From positions 36,306 to 100,305 of the forward strand of contig JAJEBR010000113.1 of assembly GCA_022822445.1 (NCBI GenBank): 64,000 bases of DNA. The letters are read 5' to 3'. Shown here piece after piece: positions 45,810 to 55,765 of the stretch. This stretch comes from Gemmatimonadota bacterium (lineage in GTDB: Bacteria > Gemmatimonadota > Gemmatimonadetes > Longimicrobiales > Gaopeijiaceae). The position numbers and the translations under genes are program-made. The notes beneath the pieces are model-generated. The model saw only the letters and a program-made list of their open reading frames with translations. It was not told where the DNA came from and searched no databases. Numbering within the stretch: position 1 is the first letter of the stretch; each line of letters opens with the position of its first letter.

Positions 45810-48800
45810 TCACACCTTCACCAGACCCACCCGGCCCTTGCCGAAGACCTCTTCGAGCGCGCGGATCGTCTCGCGGTCGGGGCTGACCTTGAGGCTGCGG
45901 GACCTGAGCCGGGGCACCGCGGTGCCGTTGCCGTCACCGACCGCCACCTCGACCGGGGCCTCCCCCGCGTGGGCGGCCATCACCTCGCGGGCGCGGCCGA
46001 ATGCGTCGTCGGGGAGATCGTCCTGCCACGCCACGGCGATCCTCACCGCGAGGCGGCCGCTCCCGGGGACCCCCTTGAGCGGCTCGGCCGCGTCGAGGAA
46101 GACGGGGGGGTCCTCCTCGTCGCGCTCGCGGTCGCTGACCTTTCCGCGCAGAAGCACCACCGCGTCGGGGCGCAGCGTCTCCTTGCCGGACTGCCATACC
46201 TCCTTGAAGGCCAGGACGGTGGCCGTGCCGTGGAAGCCCTCGATGGTGATCTTGGCCCACTCGGAGCCGTCGCGCCGGGAGACCTGGCGGGCCACGGCGG
46301 TTACCACGCAGGCCATCTCCACCGATTGGCCCATCCGGGCCTTGAGCGCGTCGGAGCCCACCGGATCGAAGGCGCGCACGACGTCCCGGTAGCGGTCCAG
46401 CGGGTGCCCGGAGATGAAGAACCCGAGCGCCTCTTTCTCGCGCGTGAGCCGTTCCCTGTCCCGCCATTCGGGCACCGTGGGGAGCTCGGGCTTCGGGCGC
46501 TCCACCCCACCGCCGCCGAAGAGCGTGTGCTGTCCCTGCTCGGCTTCCTGCATGCGCGCCACGGCCTCCCCGTAGGCGGCGTCGAGCCCGGCCAGCATCT
46601 GCGCCCGGTGCCCGAATGAGTCCAGCGCCCCGGAGGTGATCAGCGCCTCGCAGGCCCGCTTGTTGAGCGCGCGCGTGTCGATCCGTTCGAGGAAGTTGAA
46701 GAGGCTCTCGAAGGGTCCGCCCTCAGCGCGCGCCGCGAGGACCGACTGCACGGCCGCGGAGCCCACCCCGCGCACCGCCCCGAGCCCGAAGCGGATCGTC
46801 GTCGCGCTCACGGCGGTGAACTTCCAGCCGCTCTCGTTGACGTCGGGCGGCAGCACCTCCAGGCCGTCGCCCAGCCCGGAGTGATGACGCGCCAGATCGC
46901 GGCACGCGTCGATGTACTTCACCACGTCGTCCGTCTTGTCGAGCACCGACGAGAGCAGCGCGGCCATGAACTCCGCCGGGTAGTAGCGCTTCAGCCAAGC
47001 GGTCTTGTAGGAGAGCAGCGAGTAGGCGGCGGAGTGCGACTTGTTGAAGCCGTACCGGCCGAAGGTCTCGATCTGGTTCGCGAGCTCGGAGGCCGTGCGC
47101 TGCGGCAGCCCGCGCTCGACGACCCGCTTCTGGAAGCGGCCCAGCTCGGCCCGGATGAGTTTGGCGTCCTTCTTGCCCATCGCCTTGCGCAGGACGTCGG
47201 CCTCGCCCAGGGAATAGCCGGCGAGGTCGTTGGCGATCAGCATCACCTGCTCCTGGTAGACGATGATGCCGTAGGTCGGCTCCAGGATGTGCTCCAGCCC
47301 CGGCGCGGGATACGAGACGGGCTGGTTTCCCAGCTTGCGCTGGATGTACCGGTCGGTCATCCCCGAGTCGAGGGGGCCCGGGCGAATCAGCGCGTTGGTG
47401 GCGACGAGGTCGTCGAAGCGGTCGCAGCGCATGGCCCGCAGCTTGTCCAGCGCGAGATTCGACTCGAACTGGAAGACGCCGGCGGTCCCGCCGCCCGCGA
47501 GCATCCGGTAGACCTCCGGATCGTCCAGCGGCACATCGTCCATCGCGAGGGAGTGGTAGACGGCGCCCGTATCCGGATGGCTGAACTCCCCAAGGCGGTC
47601 CTTCACGGCCCGGACGGCGTCGTGGATGACCGTGAGGGTCTTGAGGCCCAGGAAGTCCATCTTGAGCATCCCGGCGTCCTCGAGGCAGTTCATGTCGTAC
47701 TGGGTGACGATGTCCGGCCCGTCCGCGCCCTCCCCGCTCCCGTTCCGCGCACCCTTGCTCTGCGTGCAGATCGGCACGTAGTCGTGCAGCGGCCCCGGCG
47801 CGATCACCACTCCGGCCGCGTGAACCGACGCGTGGCGCGACAGCCCCTCCAGCGTCATCGAGTAGTCGAAAAGCTGCTTGTGGCGCGCGTCCGACCCGTA
47901 CAGCGCCTTCACGTCCTGGATCCGCTCGACGGCCTGGGCCACCGTGTAGCTCTGCCCCGGCTGGTTCGGGATCATCTTCGCGATCCGGTCGGTCTCCCCC
48001 AGATCGAACTTGAGCACGCGTCCCACGTCCCGGATCACGGCCCGGCTCTTCATCGTCCCGAAGGTCACGATCTGGCCAACGGCGTCGCGCCCGTACTTCC
48101 CGCGCACGTACTCGATCACCTCCCCGCGGCGCTCGTAGCAGAAGTCGATGTCGATGTCCGGCATCGAGATGCGCTCCGGATTGAGGAAGCGCTCGAAGAG
48201 AAGGCCGTAGGCGATCGGGTCCAGGTCCGTGATCCGAAGCGCGTAGGAGACGAGCGAGCCGGCGGCCGACCCCCTGCCGGGGCCGACCGGGATGCCGTTC
48301 TCCCGGGCCCAGCGGATGAAGTCCCAGGTGATGAGGAAGTAGCCGGCGTAACCCGTCTTCAGGATGACCTCGAGTTCGTAGTCGAGGCGTTTGCGGACCT
48401 CCGGGGGAAGGGGGTCGTGGTCGGGATCGTCTTGGGCCGGGACGGGGGCGTCCGCGACGGGTGCCCCGCCGTCCGATCCGGCCGCATACCGCTCCCGCGC
48501 CCCCGCTTCGGCCAGGTGAACCAGGTACTCGTTGTCGTCGGTGAAGGGGTCGGGGAGGGGAAAGCCGGGAAGATGGTATTTCCTTTCGAGCTCGAGCGTG
48601 ACCTCGTCGGCGATCCTGAGGGTGTTCTCGATCACGTCGGGGCGGCCCGGGAAGGCGGCCGCCATCTCCTCGGCGTTCTTGAAGTAGAGGCCGTCGTCAT
48701 ACCTGAGGCGGTCCTCGTCGTCGTGGTTCCTGGCCGTGCCGATGCAAACCAGGATGTCGTGGGCGGGGTGATGCTCGTGCTGCAGGAAGTGCGCGTCGTT

Positions 48801-49412
48801 GGTGGCTACCACCGGCAGGCCGAGATCCTTCGCCAGAGCAAAGACCTTCTCATTCACCTCGGCCTGGCCGGGGGTGCCGTGGGCCTGGACCTCGAGGTAG
48901 TAGCGGTCCGGGAAGGTGTTCGCGTACCAGTCGGCCACCTCGCGCGCCGTGTCGTCGTTGCCGGCGGTCAGGTGGCGCGCCAGCTCGCCCGCCATGCACG
49001 CCGAAGTCACGATCAGCCCTTCCGAGTGGCGGGCCAGCGTCTCCCGATCCACGCGCGGATGATAGTAGAAGCCCTCGGTGTAGCCGATGGAAGACAGCTT
49101 GATGAGGTTGCGATAGCCCTCGGCATCCCGCGCCAGCAATACCAGGTGGTAGTGCGCCTTGCCCCCCTGTCCGGAACGGGCCCGTTCGCGCCGGTCGCCC
49201 GGGGCGACGTAGGCCTCCATCCCGATGATCGGTTTGAGCGCTTCCTTGCGCGCCAGCTTCTGGAAGTTCCAGGCGCCGTAGAGGCAGCCGTGGTCGGTCA
49301 GGGCGAGGGCGGGCATCTCGAACCGCTTCGCCCTGCGAATCAGATCCGGGAGGCGGTTCGCGCCGTCGAGGAGGGAGTACTCCGAGTGGGTGTGCAGGTG
49401 TACGAAGGACAA
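45810..49412 (-). CDS. dnaE: DNA polymerase III alpha subunit
   Basis: 1200 residues. The PHP domain opens the protein (FVHLHTHSEYSLLDG; TDHGCLYGAWNF). The polymerase core includes the catalytic aspartates in ISMPDIDIDFCYERR, GPGRGSAAGSLVSYAL and YGIIVYQEQVM. A helix-hairpin-helix region and C-terminal OB domain follow. It is the replicative polymerase of the bacterial DnaE type. The frame begins with TTG; this is kept because MSFVHLH is the family N-terminus and no ATG is near. No recognisable ribosome-binding site. Single-gene unit. Confidence 0.95.
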   Translation of the reverse strand: MSFVHLHTHSEYSLLDGANRLPDLIRRAKRFEMPALALTDHGCLYGAWNFQKLARKEALKPIIGMEAYVAPGDRRERARSGQGGKAHYHLVLLARDAEGYRNLIKLSSIGYTEGFYYHPRVDRETLARHSEGLIVTSACMAGELARHLTAGNDDTAREVADWYANTFPDRYYLEVQAHGTPGQAEVNEKVFALAKDLGLPVVATNDAHFLQHEHHPAHDILVCIGTARNHDDEDRLRYDDGLYFKNAEEMAAAFPGRPDVIENTLRIADEVTLELERKYHLPGFPLPDPFTDDNEYLVHLAEAGARERYAAGSDGGAPVADAPVPAQDDPDHDPLPPEVRKRLDYELEVILKTGYAGYFLITWDFIRWARENGIPVGPGRGSAAGSLVSYALRITDLDPIAYGLLFERFLNPERISMPDIDIDFCYERRGEVIEYVRGKYGRDAVGQIVTFGTMKSRAVIRDVGRVLKFDLGETDRIAKMIPNQPGQSYTVAQAVERIQDVKALYGSDARHKQLFDYSMTLEGLSRHASVHAAGVVIAPGPLHDYVPICTQSKGARNGSGEGADGPDIVTQYDMNCLEDAGMLKMDFLGLKTLTVIHDAVRAVKDRLGEFSHPDTGAVYHSLAMDDVPLDDPEVYRMLAGGGTAGVFQFESNLALDKLRAMRCDRFDDLVATNALIRPGPLDSGMTDRYIQRKLGNQPVSYPAPGLEHILEPTYGIIVYQEQVMLIANDLAGYSLGEADVLRKAMGKKDAKLIRAELGRFQKRVVERGLPQRTASELANQIETFGRYGFNKSHSAAYSLLSYKTAWLKRYYPAEFMAALLSSVLDKTDDVVKYIDACRDLARHHSGLGDGLEVLPPDVNESGWKFTAVSATTIRFGLGAVRGVGSAAVQSVLAARAEGGPFESLFNFLERIDTRALNKRACEALITSGALDSFGHRAQMLAGLDAAYGEAVARMQEAEQGQHTLFGGGGVERPKPELPTVPEWRDRERLTREKEALGFFISGHPLDRYRDVVRAFDPVGSDALKARMGQSVEMACVVTAVARQVSRRDGSEWAKITIEGFHGTATVLAFKEVWQSGKETLRPDAVVLLRGKVSDRERDEEDPPVFLDAAEPLKGVPGSGRLAVRIAVAWQDDLPDDAFGRAREVMAAHAGEAPVEVAVGDGNGTAVPRLRSRSLKVSPDRETIRALEEVFGKGRVGLVKV

Positions 49413-49542
49413 GGCGCGCGCGGGTTGGGGACAAGAGTGGCGTCAAGCGGCGGCGAGCCCGCTGGCGATCCGGAGCGGCCGGAGGCCAATCGGCTCCGCT
49501 TCGAATGTAGCAGACGACGGAAGGATTGGCGCGAATGGCCGG

Positions 49543-49570
49543 AGCGGCGAGCGCCGGGCTGGCCAGGCGC
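49543..49570 (+). repeat. Dispersed intergenic repeat, copy 1
   Basis: Contains GCGCCGGGCTGGCCAGGCGC (49551-49570), matching 62091-62110 at 19 of 20 bases, with GCGGCGA before it in both. It lies in the 259-base gap between dnaE and the DUF4837 gene, where I see no gene. Confidence 0.4.
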
Positions 49571-49671
49571 GAAGTGTGGAGGCGCAGGGCCAGTCGGACG
49601 CTTGCCCCTGCTCCATGGACGGCACGCGGCAGAAACCGCGTGGCAGATGGCGGTCCTGCGATGGCGAGAAG

Positions 49672-50790
49672 CTACATCTCCCCGCAACGGAACGAAGTCA
49701 GGATCTCGTCCAGCTGGATCATGTACTCGTACTTGTCCTTCTCCGGCGCGTACAGCCAGGCGTCGACCAGGTACGTGCGCTGCTGGCGCGGACAGGGAAT
49801 CGTCCATGTTATGAACGGTCCCGCGGCGGGATACGCTCCGGGCGGATTCATCCAGATCGCCTGGACCGAGTGCACCGCATTGCCTCCGACCTCCTTCCGC
49901 CCCTCGATCAATTGGTCCGTGTTCACCACCTGGGGGAAATCGTAGTGCGCGTCGACGATTCCCGAACGCCACTCCAGGACTTCGTCCGTGCTGATCTCGT
50001 CCTGGACGGAGTTCCGCCAGGTAACCGCGAACTGGCGGATCAGCTCCGATGGATCCGGATTGTCGTTGAGGAAGATGTGCACCGAGTCCTGGTGCTCGTA
50101 CTCGTAGACCTCGGGGAGGACCATTCTGAACCCGTACTCTTCCTCCAGCATCCGCGCCTGTACCGTATCCGGCCCGGTCACGAACATCCTGGCGATCACC
50201 CACTCGCGGTACTGGGCGTCGAACATCTCGCGAAGCCGCGGGATGGCCTGCCGCACCATCTCCGCGCCGTCATCGGTCCCGGCAGCCTCCGGCAGGACAA
50301 GAGCCGTCACCAGCTGGCCCCGCGACCAGACGTCCCCCACCTGAACGATCCCCGGCGAGTCGGGCGAGCCCACGCCGGCGCGCTCATCCGCGCCGACCTC
50401 GTCCAGAACCGTGGCCACCCACGGATCCGCGGCCGTCCCGATGACCAGCACCTGCTTGAACAGGCGTATCCTGACCCACGGTTCCTCGCTCGGATCCTGG
50501 TACATGACCCGAAAGGCGTAATCGTTGCGGACGGTGAATACCCCGCCCTCGATTCCATCGAGCACTGCGTCCCCGACCTGGGTCCAGAGTGCGGGCGAAG
50601 CCGCCATGTTGATGTTGTGGACATCGCCCATCGCCATGGGGCGGCTGTCGCAGGCGCCGATGAAGAGCAACGCTGCCGCGAGGACTGCGGAGACGCCGGG
50701 CACAGGGGACGGCTTGCGGGCGCCGGGATGCTGCCTGCCGGGACCGGAACCCGGAGCGGCGGAACCTGGAACTGGTGCACGACCATGCAT
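49672..50790 (-). CDS. DUF4837 lipoprotein
   Basis: 372 residues. Lipobox LFIGAC after a long Pro/Gly-rich N-terminus, then a DUF4837-like domain with WTQVGDAVLDGIEGGVFTVR, FKQVLVIGTAADPWV, and in the C-terminal half WRNSVQDEISTDEV and GGNAVHSVQAIWMNPP. An envelope lipoprotein of unknown function found in Bacteroidota and relatives. GAGGAA lies ten bases before the ATG. Divergent from the mono-heme lipoprotein gene. Confidence 0.75.
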   Translation of the reverse strand: MHGRAPVPGSAAPGSGPGRQHPGARKPSPVPGVSAVLAAALLFIGACDSRPMAMGDVHNINMAASPALWTQVGDAVLDGIEGGVFTVRNDYAFRVMYQDPSEEPWVRIRLFKQVLVIGTAADPWVATVLDEVGADERAGVGSPDSPGIVQVGDVWSRGQLVTALVLPEAAGTDDGAEMVRQAIPRLREMFDAQYREWVIARMFVTGPDTVQARMLEEEYGFRMVLPEVYEYEHQDSVHIFLNDNPDPSELIRQFAVTWRNSVQDEISTDEVLEWRSGIVDAHYDFPQVVNTDQLIEGRKEVGGNAVHSVQAIWMNPPGAYPAAGPFITWTIPCPRQQRTYLVDAWLYAPEKDKYEYMIQLDEILTSFRCGEM

Positions 50791-50875
50791 AATGCTTATT
50801 CCTCTATATTGGTTTTCCGAACCGGCGCGCGAGGTGCCGGAGTGATAGACTAGCGCACAGGAGGGACTTCGGTCC

Positions 50876-51406
50876 ATGGTCCACTCAAGGATACACCGAT
50901 GGCGCGCGATTGTGCCCGCAGCCTTACTCACGTTTCCCCTCCTGGTTGCGGGGTGCGCGACTTCCGGCCCGGCGGAAACGCCGGCCGACACCTCCACTCC
51001 GGCCACCCCCGTCGAGGCTGCGCCGGTCGCTCCCGCCGAGACGTCCGATCCCCCGGCCGAGACCGAAACGCAGGACGAGCCCGAGGCCCCCGGCGCGATC
51101 TTCACCGAAGCGCAGGCCACCCGGGGCATGACCATCTTCGACGAGGCATGCGCGGAATGCCACACGAACAACGAATTCCGGGGAAGGCTGTTCCAGTCCA
51201 ACTGGGGACGGCGGACCGTGTACTCGTTTTATCGCACGATCCGCTCCACGATGCCGGACAACAACCCGGGTGGCCTGGAAGAACAGGTCTATCTGGACGT
51301 AGTATCGTACATCCTGAGCATTAATGGGCACGAGGCCGGCGAAGCCGAGCTTTCCGCCGACTCCCCGATGCGCGAGGTGAGGATTGCGCCGGCTTCGGAG
51401 GGCTGA
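50876..51406 (+). CDS. Mono-heme cytochrome c-like lipoprotein
   Basis: 176 residues. Lipobox LLVAGC, a 60-residue Pro/Ala/Thr/Glu linker, then one heme c site CAECH (about 98-102) in IFDEACAECHTNN, with a Met distal-ligand candidate in IRSTMPDNNPGGL. It would transfer electrons at the outer face of a membrane. GGAGGGA before ATG. The FAD oxidoreductase follows after about 60 bases, which suggests they work together (inference). Confidence 0.82.
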   Translation: MVHSRIHRWRAIVPAALLTFPLLVAGCATSGPAETPADTSTPATPVEAAPVAPAETSDPPAETETQDEPEAPGAIFTEAQATRGMTIFDEACAECHTNNEFRGRLFQSNWGRRTVYSFYRTIRSTMPDNNPGGLEEQVYLDVVSYILSINGHEAGEAELSADSPMREVRIAPASEG

Positions 51407-51465
51407 TTCGCCCGGGACGTGAGCTGCACAGGGAACGCGAGCACACCGACAACTGGAGCATGGGA

Positions 51466-52815
51466 ATGGCCGAGGACGGCAGGGGGCTGAATCGACGCGG
51501 GTTCATGAAGACGGCCGTCGCGGGTGCCGGGGCGGTTCTCGTGGGCGGCGGGACGCAGGGGACGGAGGCGACCACGGGCGAGACGGCACCTGCGAGCGAC
51601 CCCGGACGGCGCGCGCCCTGGGTTCGCACGCGGCAGACGCCGGACATCGCGGTCGTCGGGGCCGGGGCCTTCGGTGCCTGGACAGCGCTCAACCTGCAGC
51701 AGTCGGGCGCCCAGGTCACCCTGATCGACCAGTACGGCCCGGGAAACTCGCGCGCGACCTCCGGGGGCGAGACGCGTGGCGTTCGTGCCGGCTACGGAGG
51801 GCGGCGCACGAGCCTGCAGTGGGTGCGGTGGGCCCGGCAGGCGATCGAGATGTGGCGCGCGTGGGACGAGCGCGGGCAGGACATGCTCCTCCCCCGCGTC
51901 TTTTTCACCACCTCCGACCTGATCATGCGGGACGAATGGACCGACTTCATGGAAGACGTCCGCAACAACTGGGACGAGGTGGGCGTGCGCTACGAAGTCA
52001 TCGATGCGGACGAAATCCGCAGGCGCTGGCCGGTGATCGACGTGACCGACATCACCGTCGCGCTCTGGGAGCAGGACGCGGGGGTGGTGCGCGCGCGCCG
52101 GGCGATCGAGTCCGTGGCCCAGGTTTTCCGGCACGAGGGCGGCGAGGTGAAGATCGCCCGGGCGGCAATGGGTCCCGTGAACGGTCGCCAGCTCGGCGCG
52201 CTCCAGCTCGACCCGGACGAGGCGCTCTCCGCGGGCACGTACGTGTTCGCGCTCGGCCCCTGGTTCCCGAAGGCGTTTCCGGAACTGATGGGGGAACGAG
52301 TGCGCATCCCCATCGGCCACGTCGCCTACTTCCGGACCCCTCCCGGCGACAACAGCTTCAGCTTCCCGAACCTGCCCAGCTACAACTTCCCCGGGGTGAC
52401 AGGATGGCCCGCGCTGGGGCCGGACAACCGCGGCTTTCGCGTGCGCACCGGCGGGCGCGGGCGCGGCGGGGGCGAAGCCGATACCGATCCCGACACCAGC
52501 CGCCGCTGGCTGCAGCCCGAGGAGCTGGAGCGGCCCCGCGCGTTCGTCGCGCAGCGGTTCCCCGGTCTGGCGGAAGCTCCCATCAGCGAGACCCGCTCCT
52601 GCCACTACGAAATCTCGGCCACCGGAAACTTCTTCTTCGACCACCACCCGGACTTCGACAACGTCTGGTTCGCCGGAGGAGGGTCGGCCGAGGGCTTCAA
52701 GTTCGGGCCCGTGATCGGGCAGTACATGGCCGGCCGGGTCCTCGGAACCGAGACCGACCCCGAGCTGATCGAGGCGTTCCGACTGATTCCGGAGGAGGAA
52801 GAGCCGGGCGGGTAG
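51466..52815 (+). CDS. Tat-exported FAD-dependent oxidoreductase (DAO family)
   Basis: 449 residues. A twin-arginine signal LNRRGFMKTAVAGAGAV is followed by the FAD-binding motif VVGAGAFGAWTALNLQQSG, TSGGETRGVRAGYGG, and the C-terminal FAGGGSAEGFKFGP, as in sarcosine oxidase/N-methyl amino-acid oxidases. It would oxidise an amine or amino acid in the periplasm, possibly feeding electrons to the neighbouring heme lipoprotein. GGAG is eight bases before the second ATG, preferred over the ATG two codons earlier. Confidence 0.85.
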   Translation: MAEDGRGLNRRGFMKTAVAGAGAVLVGGGTQGTEATTGETAPASDPGRRAPWVRTRQTPDIAVVGAGAFGAWTALNLQQSGAQVTLIDQYGPGNSRATSGGETRGVRAGYGGRRTSLQWVRWARQAIEMWRAWDERGQDMLLPRVFFTTSDLIMRDEWTDFMEDVRNNWDEVGVRYEVIDADEIRRRWPVIDVTDITVALWEQDAGVVRARRAIESVAQVFRHEGGEVKIARAAMGPVNGRQLGALQLDPDEALSAGTYVFALGPWFPKAFPELMGERVRIPIGHVAYFRTPPGDNSFSFPNLPSYNFPGVTGWPALGPDNRGFRVRTGGRGRGGGEADTDPDTSRRWLQPEELERPRAFVAQRFPGLAEAPISETRSCHYEISATGNFFFDHHPDFDNVWFAGGGSAEGFKFGPVIGQYMAGRVLGTETDPELIEAFRLIPEEEEPGG

Positions 52816-52969
52816 GCTGCGGAGGCCCCGGGCCACCCTTCACTTGACCGCGCGCCTCCGCCGCCACCATTTCACTGTTGGAATCCCGGACGGCCCGCGC
52901 CTCGATCCCGCCCCTGCCGCGCTCGTCCGGTCCGGGGCGCTTACCGCATACCTGCAAACGGAGACCGAC

Positions 52970-55573
52970 ATGACTCCCCGCACGACCTGCACGATCACCC
53001 GGACCGCGCTCTGCGCGCTCACCCTCGCGGCCGCAGCCCTCGCACTGGGACCCGCCGCCAGCCCCGCAACCGCCCAGGAAGAGGGCTCGATGCTCGTCGG
53101 CGGCCCCGGATCGGCCAACTACGAGCTCGCCGCCCGCTTCGCCCCCTACAAGGTCGGCGACCTTCTCCACTCCACCAGCGTACAGCCGCGGTGGGTCGGC
53201 GACACGCAGAAGTTCTGGTACCAGTGGGAGAACTCCGGCGGCACGCACTACTACCTGGTCGACCCGGAGCGCGGCACCAGGACCGAGATCTTCGACAACG
53301 ACCGGATCGCGGCCGAGCTGACGCGCATCACGCGGGACCCGTGGGACGCCCAGCACCTGCCCATCCGCGCCATCCGCTTCATCAGCGAGGGCACGATCCA
53401 GTTCGAGGTGACGTCCTCGCAGGACGAGGTGATCGAGGAGGATGACGAAGAGGTCGAGGAGGACCAGGAGGAGGAGGAGGAGCGGCGGCCGAGCAGGCCC
53501 CGGACGCGCCGCAAGGTCCACCACTTCGAGTACGACGTGGCCACGCAGACGCTCCGCGAACTCGAGGACTACGAGGAGCCGCGCACCCACCCGTTCTGGG
53601 CCAGCATCTCGCCGGACACCGCATGGGTGGTCTTCAGCCGCGAGTTCAACCTGTGGATGATGAGCTACGAGGACTACGAGAGGATCCTTGAAGCGCGGCA
53701 CGGCAAGACGGGGGACGAGGCGGAGGAGGCGGAGGAGGGCGTCGAGGTGGAGGAGATCCAGCTCACCACCGATGGCGAGAAGGACTTCAGCTGGGGATCG
53801 CAGGGACGGGGGCGGACCGACAAGGAGACCGAGGAGGAACACGGGAAGCGCCAGTCGCCGGGGATCAGCTGGTCCCACGACAGCCGCCACTTCGCGCTTA
53901 CGCGGAGCGACCGGCGGGAGGTCGGCATGCTGTGGGTGGTGCACGCCGTGGGCAACACGCGCCCGGAGCTGGAGAGCTACCGGTACGACATGCCCGGCGA
54001 GGAGAACGTCACCCAGGTTGCGCTGCACGTCTTCGACATGGAGGCGCGCGAGATGAAGCAGATCGACGACGAGCCCTGGAAGGACCAGCGCATGGGGGTC
54101 TTCACCGACTTCAGCTTCCCGCGCGGCTTCGACCCGAACGCGATCCGGCAGTCGCGGTGGCTCTCCGACCAGGGCGACGAGCTCTACTTCTGGCGCCGCA
54201 GCCGCGACCAGCACCGCGTCGACGTGATGCGCGCGGACCCCGCGACCGGCGAAGTGACGGCCGTGATCGAGGAGCGCCTGAACACCTACGTCGAGCACCA
54301 GACCCCCGAACGGCTCGATAACGGCGACCTGATCTGGTGGTCGGAGCGCGACGGCTGGGCGCACCTGTACCGCTACGCGCCCGACGGCACCGTGCGGAAC
54401 CGGCTGACCGAAGGCCCCTGGCACGTGGACGGCCTCGTCGAGGTCAACGAGGACGACGGCTACGCGCTGGTGCGCGGCAACGCGCGCGAGGAGGGCGAGG
54501 ACCCCTACTACATGCACATGTACCGGGTCGCGCTCGACGGCAGCCGCACCACCCTGCTCAACCCCGGCAACTACGACCACCGCTCCAGCGCCTCGGACGG
54601 CGGGCTCTACTTCGTCGACAACTACTCCAGAGTCAACACCACTCCGCAGTCCGCGCTCTTCGACGCCTCGGGCCGCAAGATCATGGACCTGGAGACCGCC
54701 GACATGTCCGCGCTCGAGGACGCCGGCTACCAGTTCCCCGAGACCTACACCGTAAAGGCCGCGGACGGGGTCACCGACATCTACGGCGTGATGTACAAGC
54801 CCTACGACTTCGACCCGGCGAAGAAGTACCCGATCGTCGCCTACGTCTACCCGGGCCCGCAGACCGAATCCGTCTCCAAGTCCTTCTCGCTCAACTCCAC
54901 GGAGCAGGCGCTGGCGCAGTTCGGCTTCATCGTCATCACGATCGGGAACCGCGGCGGCCACCCCGACCGCTCGAAGTGGTACCACAACTACGGCTACGGG
55001 AACCTCCGCGACTACGGGCTCGCCGACAAGAAGGCCGGGATCGAGCAGCTTGCGGACCGGCACGCCTTCATCGACATCAGCCGCGTGGGGATCTACGGGC
55101 ACTCAGGCGGCGGCTTCATGTCCACCGCGGCGATGCTCGTCTACCCCGAGTTCTTCCATGTGGCGGTCTCGTCCGCCGGAAACCACAACAACGACGTCTA
55201 CAACGCCAACTGGTCCGAGAAGCACGACGGGGTGAAGGAGGTGAAGGACTCCGCGGGCGTGGTGACCGGCTTCGAGTACGACATCGATCGCAACTCGGAC
55301 CTCGCCGCCAACCTGAAGGGTCACCTGCTGCTGACCACCGGCGACATCGACAACAACGTCCACCACGCCGGCACCTTCCGAATGGCCGAGGCGCTGATCC
55401 GCGCCAACAAGCGCTTCGACTTCTTCATCTTCCCCGGCCAGCGCCACGGCTTCGGGAACATGAGCAACTACTGGTTCTGGCTCCGCGCGGAGTACTTCGT
55501 GAAACACCTGCTCGGCGACGACCAGTGGAGTGTGGACATGCTGGAGCTGCTGGGGGAACAGCCCAGAGGGTAG
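52970..55573 (+). CDS. S9 family (dipeptidyl-peptidase IV-type) peptidase
   Basis: 867 residues. Signal peptide (ending PATAQEEG), an N-terminal beta-propeller with a strongly acidic insertion (about 150-170; runs of Glu and Asp with EEDQEEEEE), and the alpha/beta-hydrolase domain with nucleophile S712 in YGHSGGGFMS, acid in TTGDIDNNVH and His in GQRHGFGNM. It releases dipeptides or short peptides outside the cytoplasm. GGAGA six bases before the ATG. A strong terminator hairpin follows at 55601. Confidence 0.92.
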   Translation: MTPRTTCTITRTALCALTLAAAALALGPAASPATAQEEGSMLVGGPGSANYELAARFAPYKVGDLLHSTSVQPRWVGDTQKFWYQWENSGGTHYYLVDPERGTRTEIFDNDRIAAELTRITRDPWDAQHLPIRAIRFISEGTIQFEVTSSQDEVIEEDDEEVEEDQEEEEERRPSRPRTRRKVHHFEYDVATQTLRELEDYEEPRTHPFWASISPDTAWVVFSREFNLWMMSYEDYERILEARHGKTGDEAEEAEEGVEVEEIQLTTDGEKDFSWGSQGRGRTDKETEEEHGKRQSPGISWSHDSRHFALTRSDRREVGMLWVVHAVGNTRPELESYRYDMPGEENVTQVALHVFDMEAREMKQIDDEPWKDQRMGVFTDFSFPRGFDPNAIRQSRWLSDQGDELYFWRRSRDQHRVDVMRADPATGEVTAVIEERLNTYVEHQTPERLDNGDLIWWSERDGWAHLYRYAPDGTVRNRLTEGPWHVDGLVEVNEDDGYALVRGNAREEGEDPYYMHMYRVALDGSRTTLLNPGNYDHRSSASDGGLYFVDNYSRVNTTPQSALFDASGRKIMDLETADMSALEDAGYQFPETYTVKAADGVTDIYGVMYKPYDFDPAKKYPIVAYVYPGPQTESVSKSFSLNSTEQALAQFGFIVITIGNRGGHPDRSKWYHNYGYGNLRDYGLADKKAGIEQLADRHAFIDISRVGIYGHSGGGFMSTAAMLVYPEFFHVAVSSAGNHNNDVYNANWSEKHDGVKEVKDSAGVVTGFEYDIDRNSDLAANLKGHLLLTTGDIDNNVHHAGTFRMAEALIRANKRFDFFIFPGQRHGFGNMSNYWFWLRAEYFVKHLLGDDQWSVDMLELLGEQPRG

Positions 55574-55600
55574 GGGAGGAGACTGGCCAGCGCGCCGGCC

Positions 55601-55648
55601 ATGGGGCGTGCCGGGACGAAAACCCATTCCCGGCACGCCCCATTTGTC
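55601..55648 (+). terminator. Rho-independent-type terminator
   Basis: ATGGGGCGTGCCGGGA (55601-55616) pairs perfectly with TCCCGGCACGCCCCAT (55628-55643), a 16-bp stem with an 11-base loop, followed by a short TTTG. It lies 28 bases after the S9 peptidase stop. Confidence 0.75.
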
Positions 55649-55666
55649 GCCAGAACATTACATTCT

Positions 55667-55690
55667 GTAAAGTTCGCTTTACGACAGGTC
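55667..55690 (+). promoter_or_regulatory. Dispersed regulatory-like element, copy C
   Basis: GTAAAG-TTCG-CTTTAC, a perfect 6-bp inverted repeat, then GACAGGTC. It matches copy A at 19 of 24 positions. ACATTAC lies just upstream. It follows the terminator and points to the MBL-fold hydrolase gene, 75 bases downstream. Confidence 0.5.
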
Positions 55691-55765
55691 TGACTGTTCG
55701 ACAGCCCGGCGCGATCCGCCCCCAACCGGATGCAAACACGGCGCCGGGGTTACGCAACCACAGCC

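Noticed and set aside
46881..49814. 977-codon open frame antisense to dnaE
   Set aside because: Arg/Val/Asp-rich composition with no family motif; an artefact of GC-rich codon bias opposite a real gene.
52697..55102. 801-codon open frame antisense to the S9 peptidase
   Set aside because: Leu/Val/Arg-rich shadow translation with no domain.
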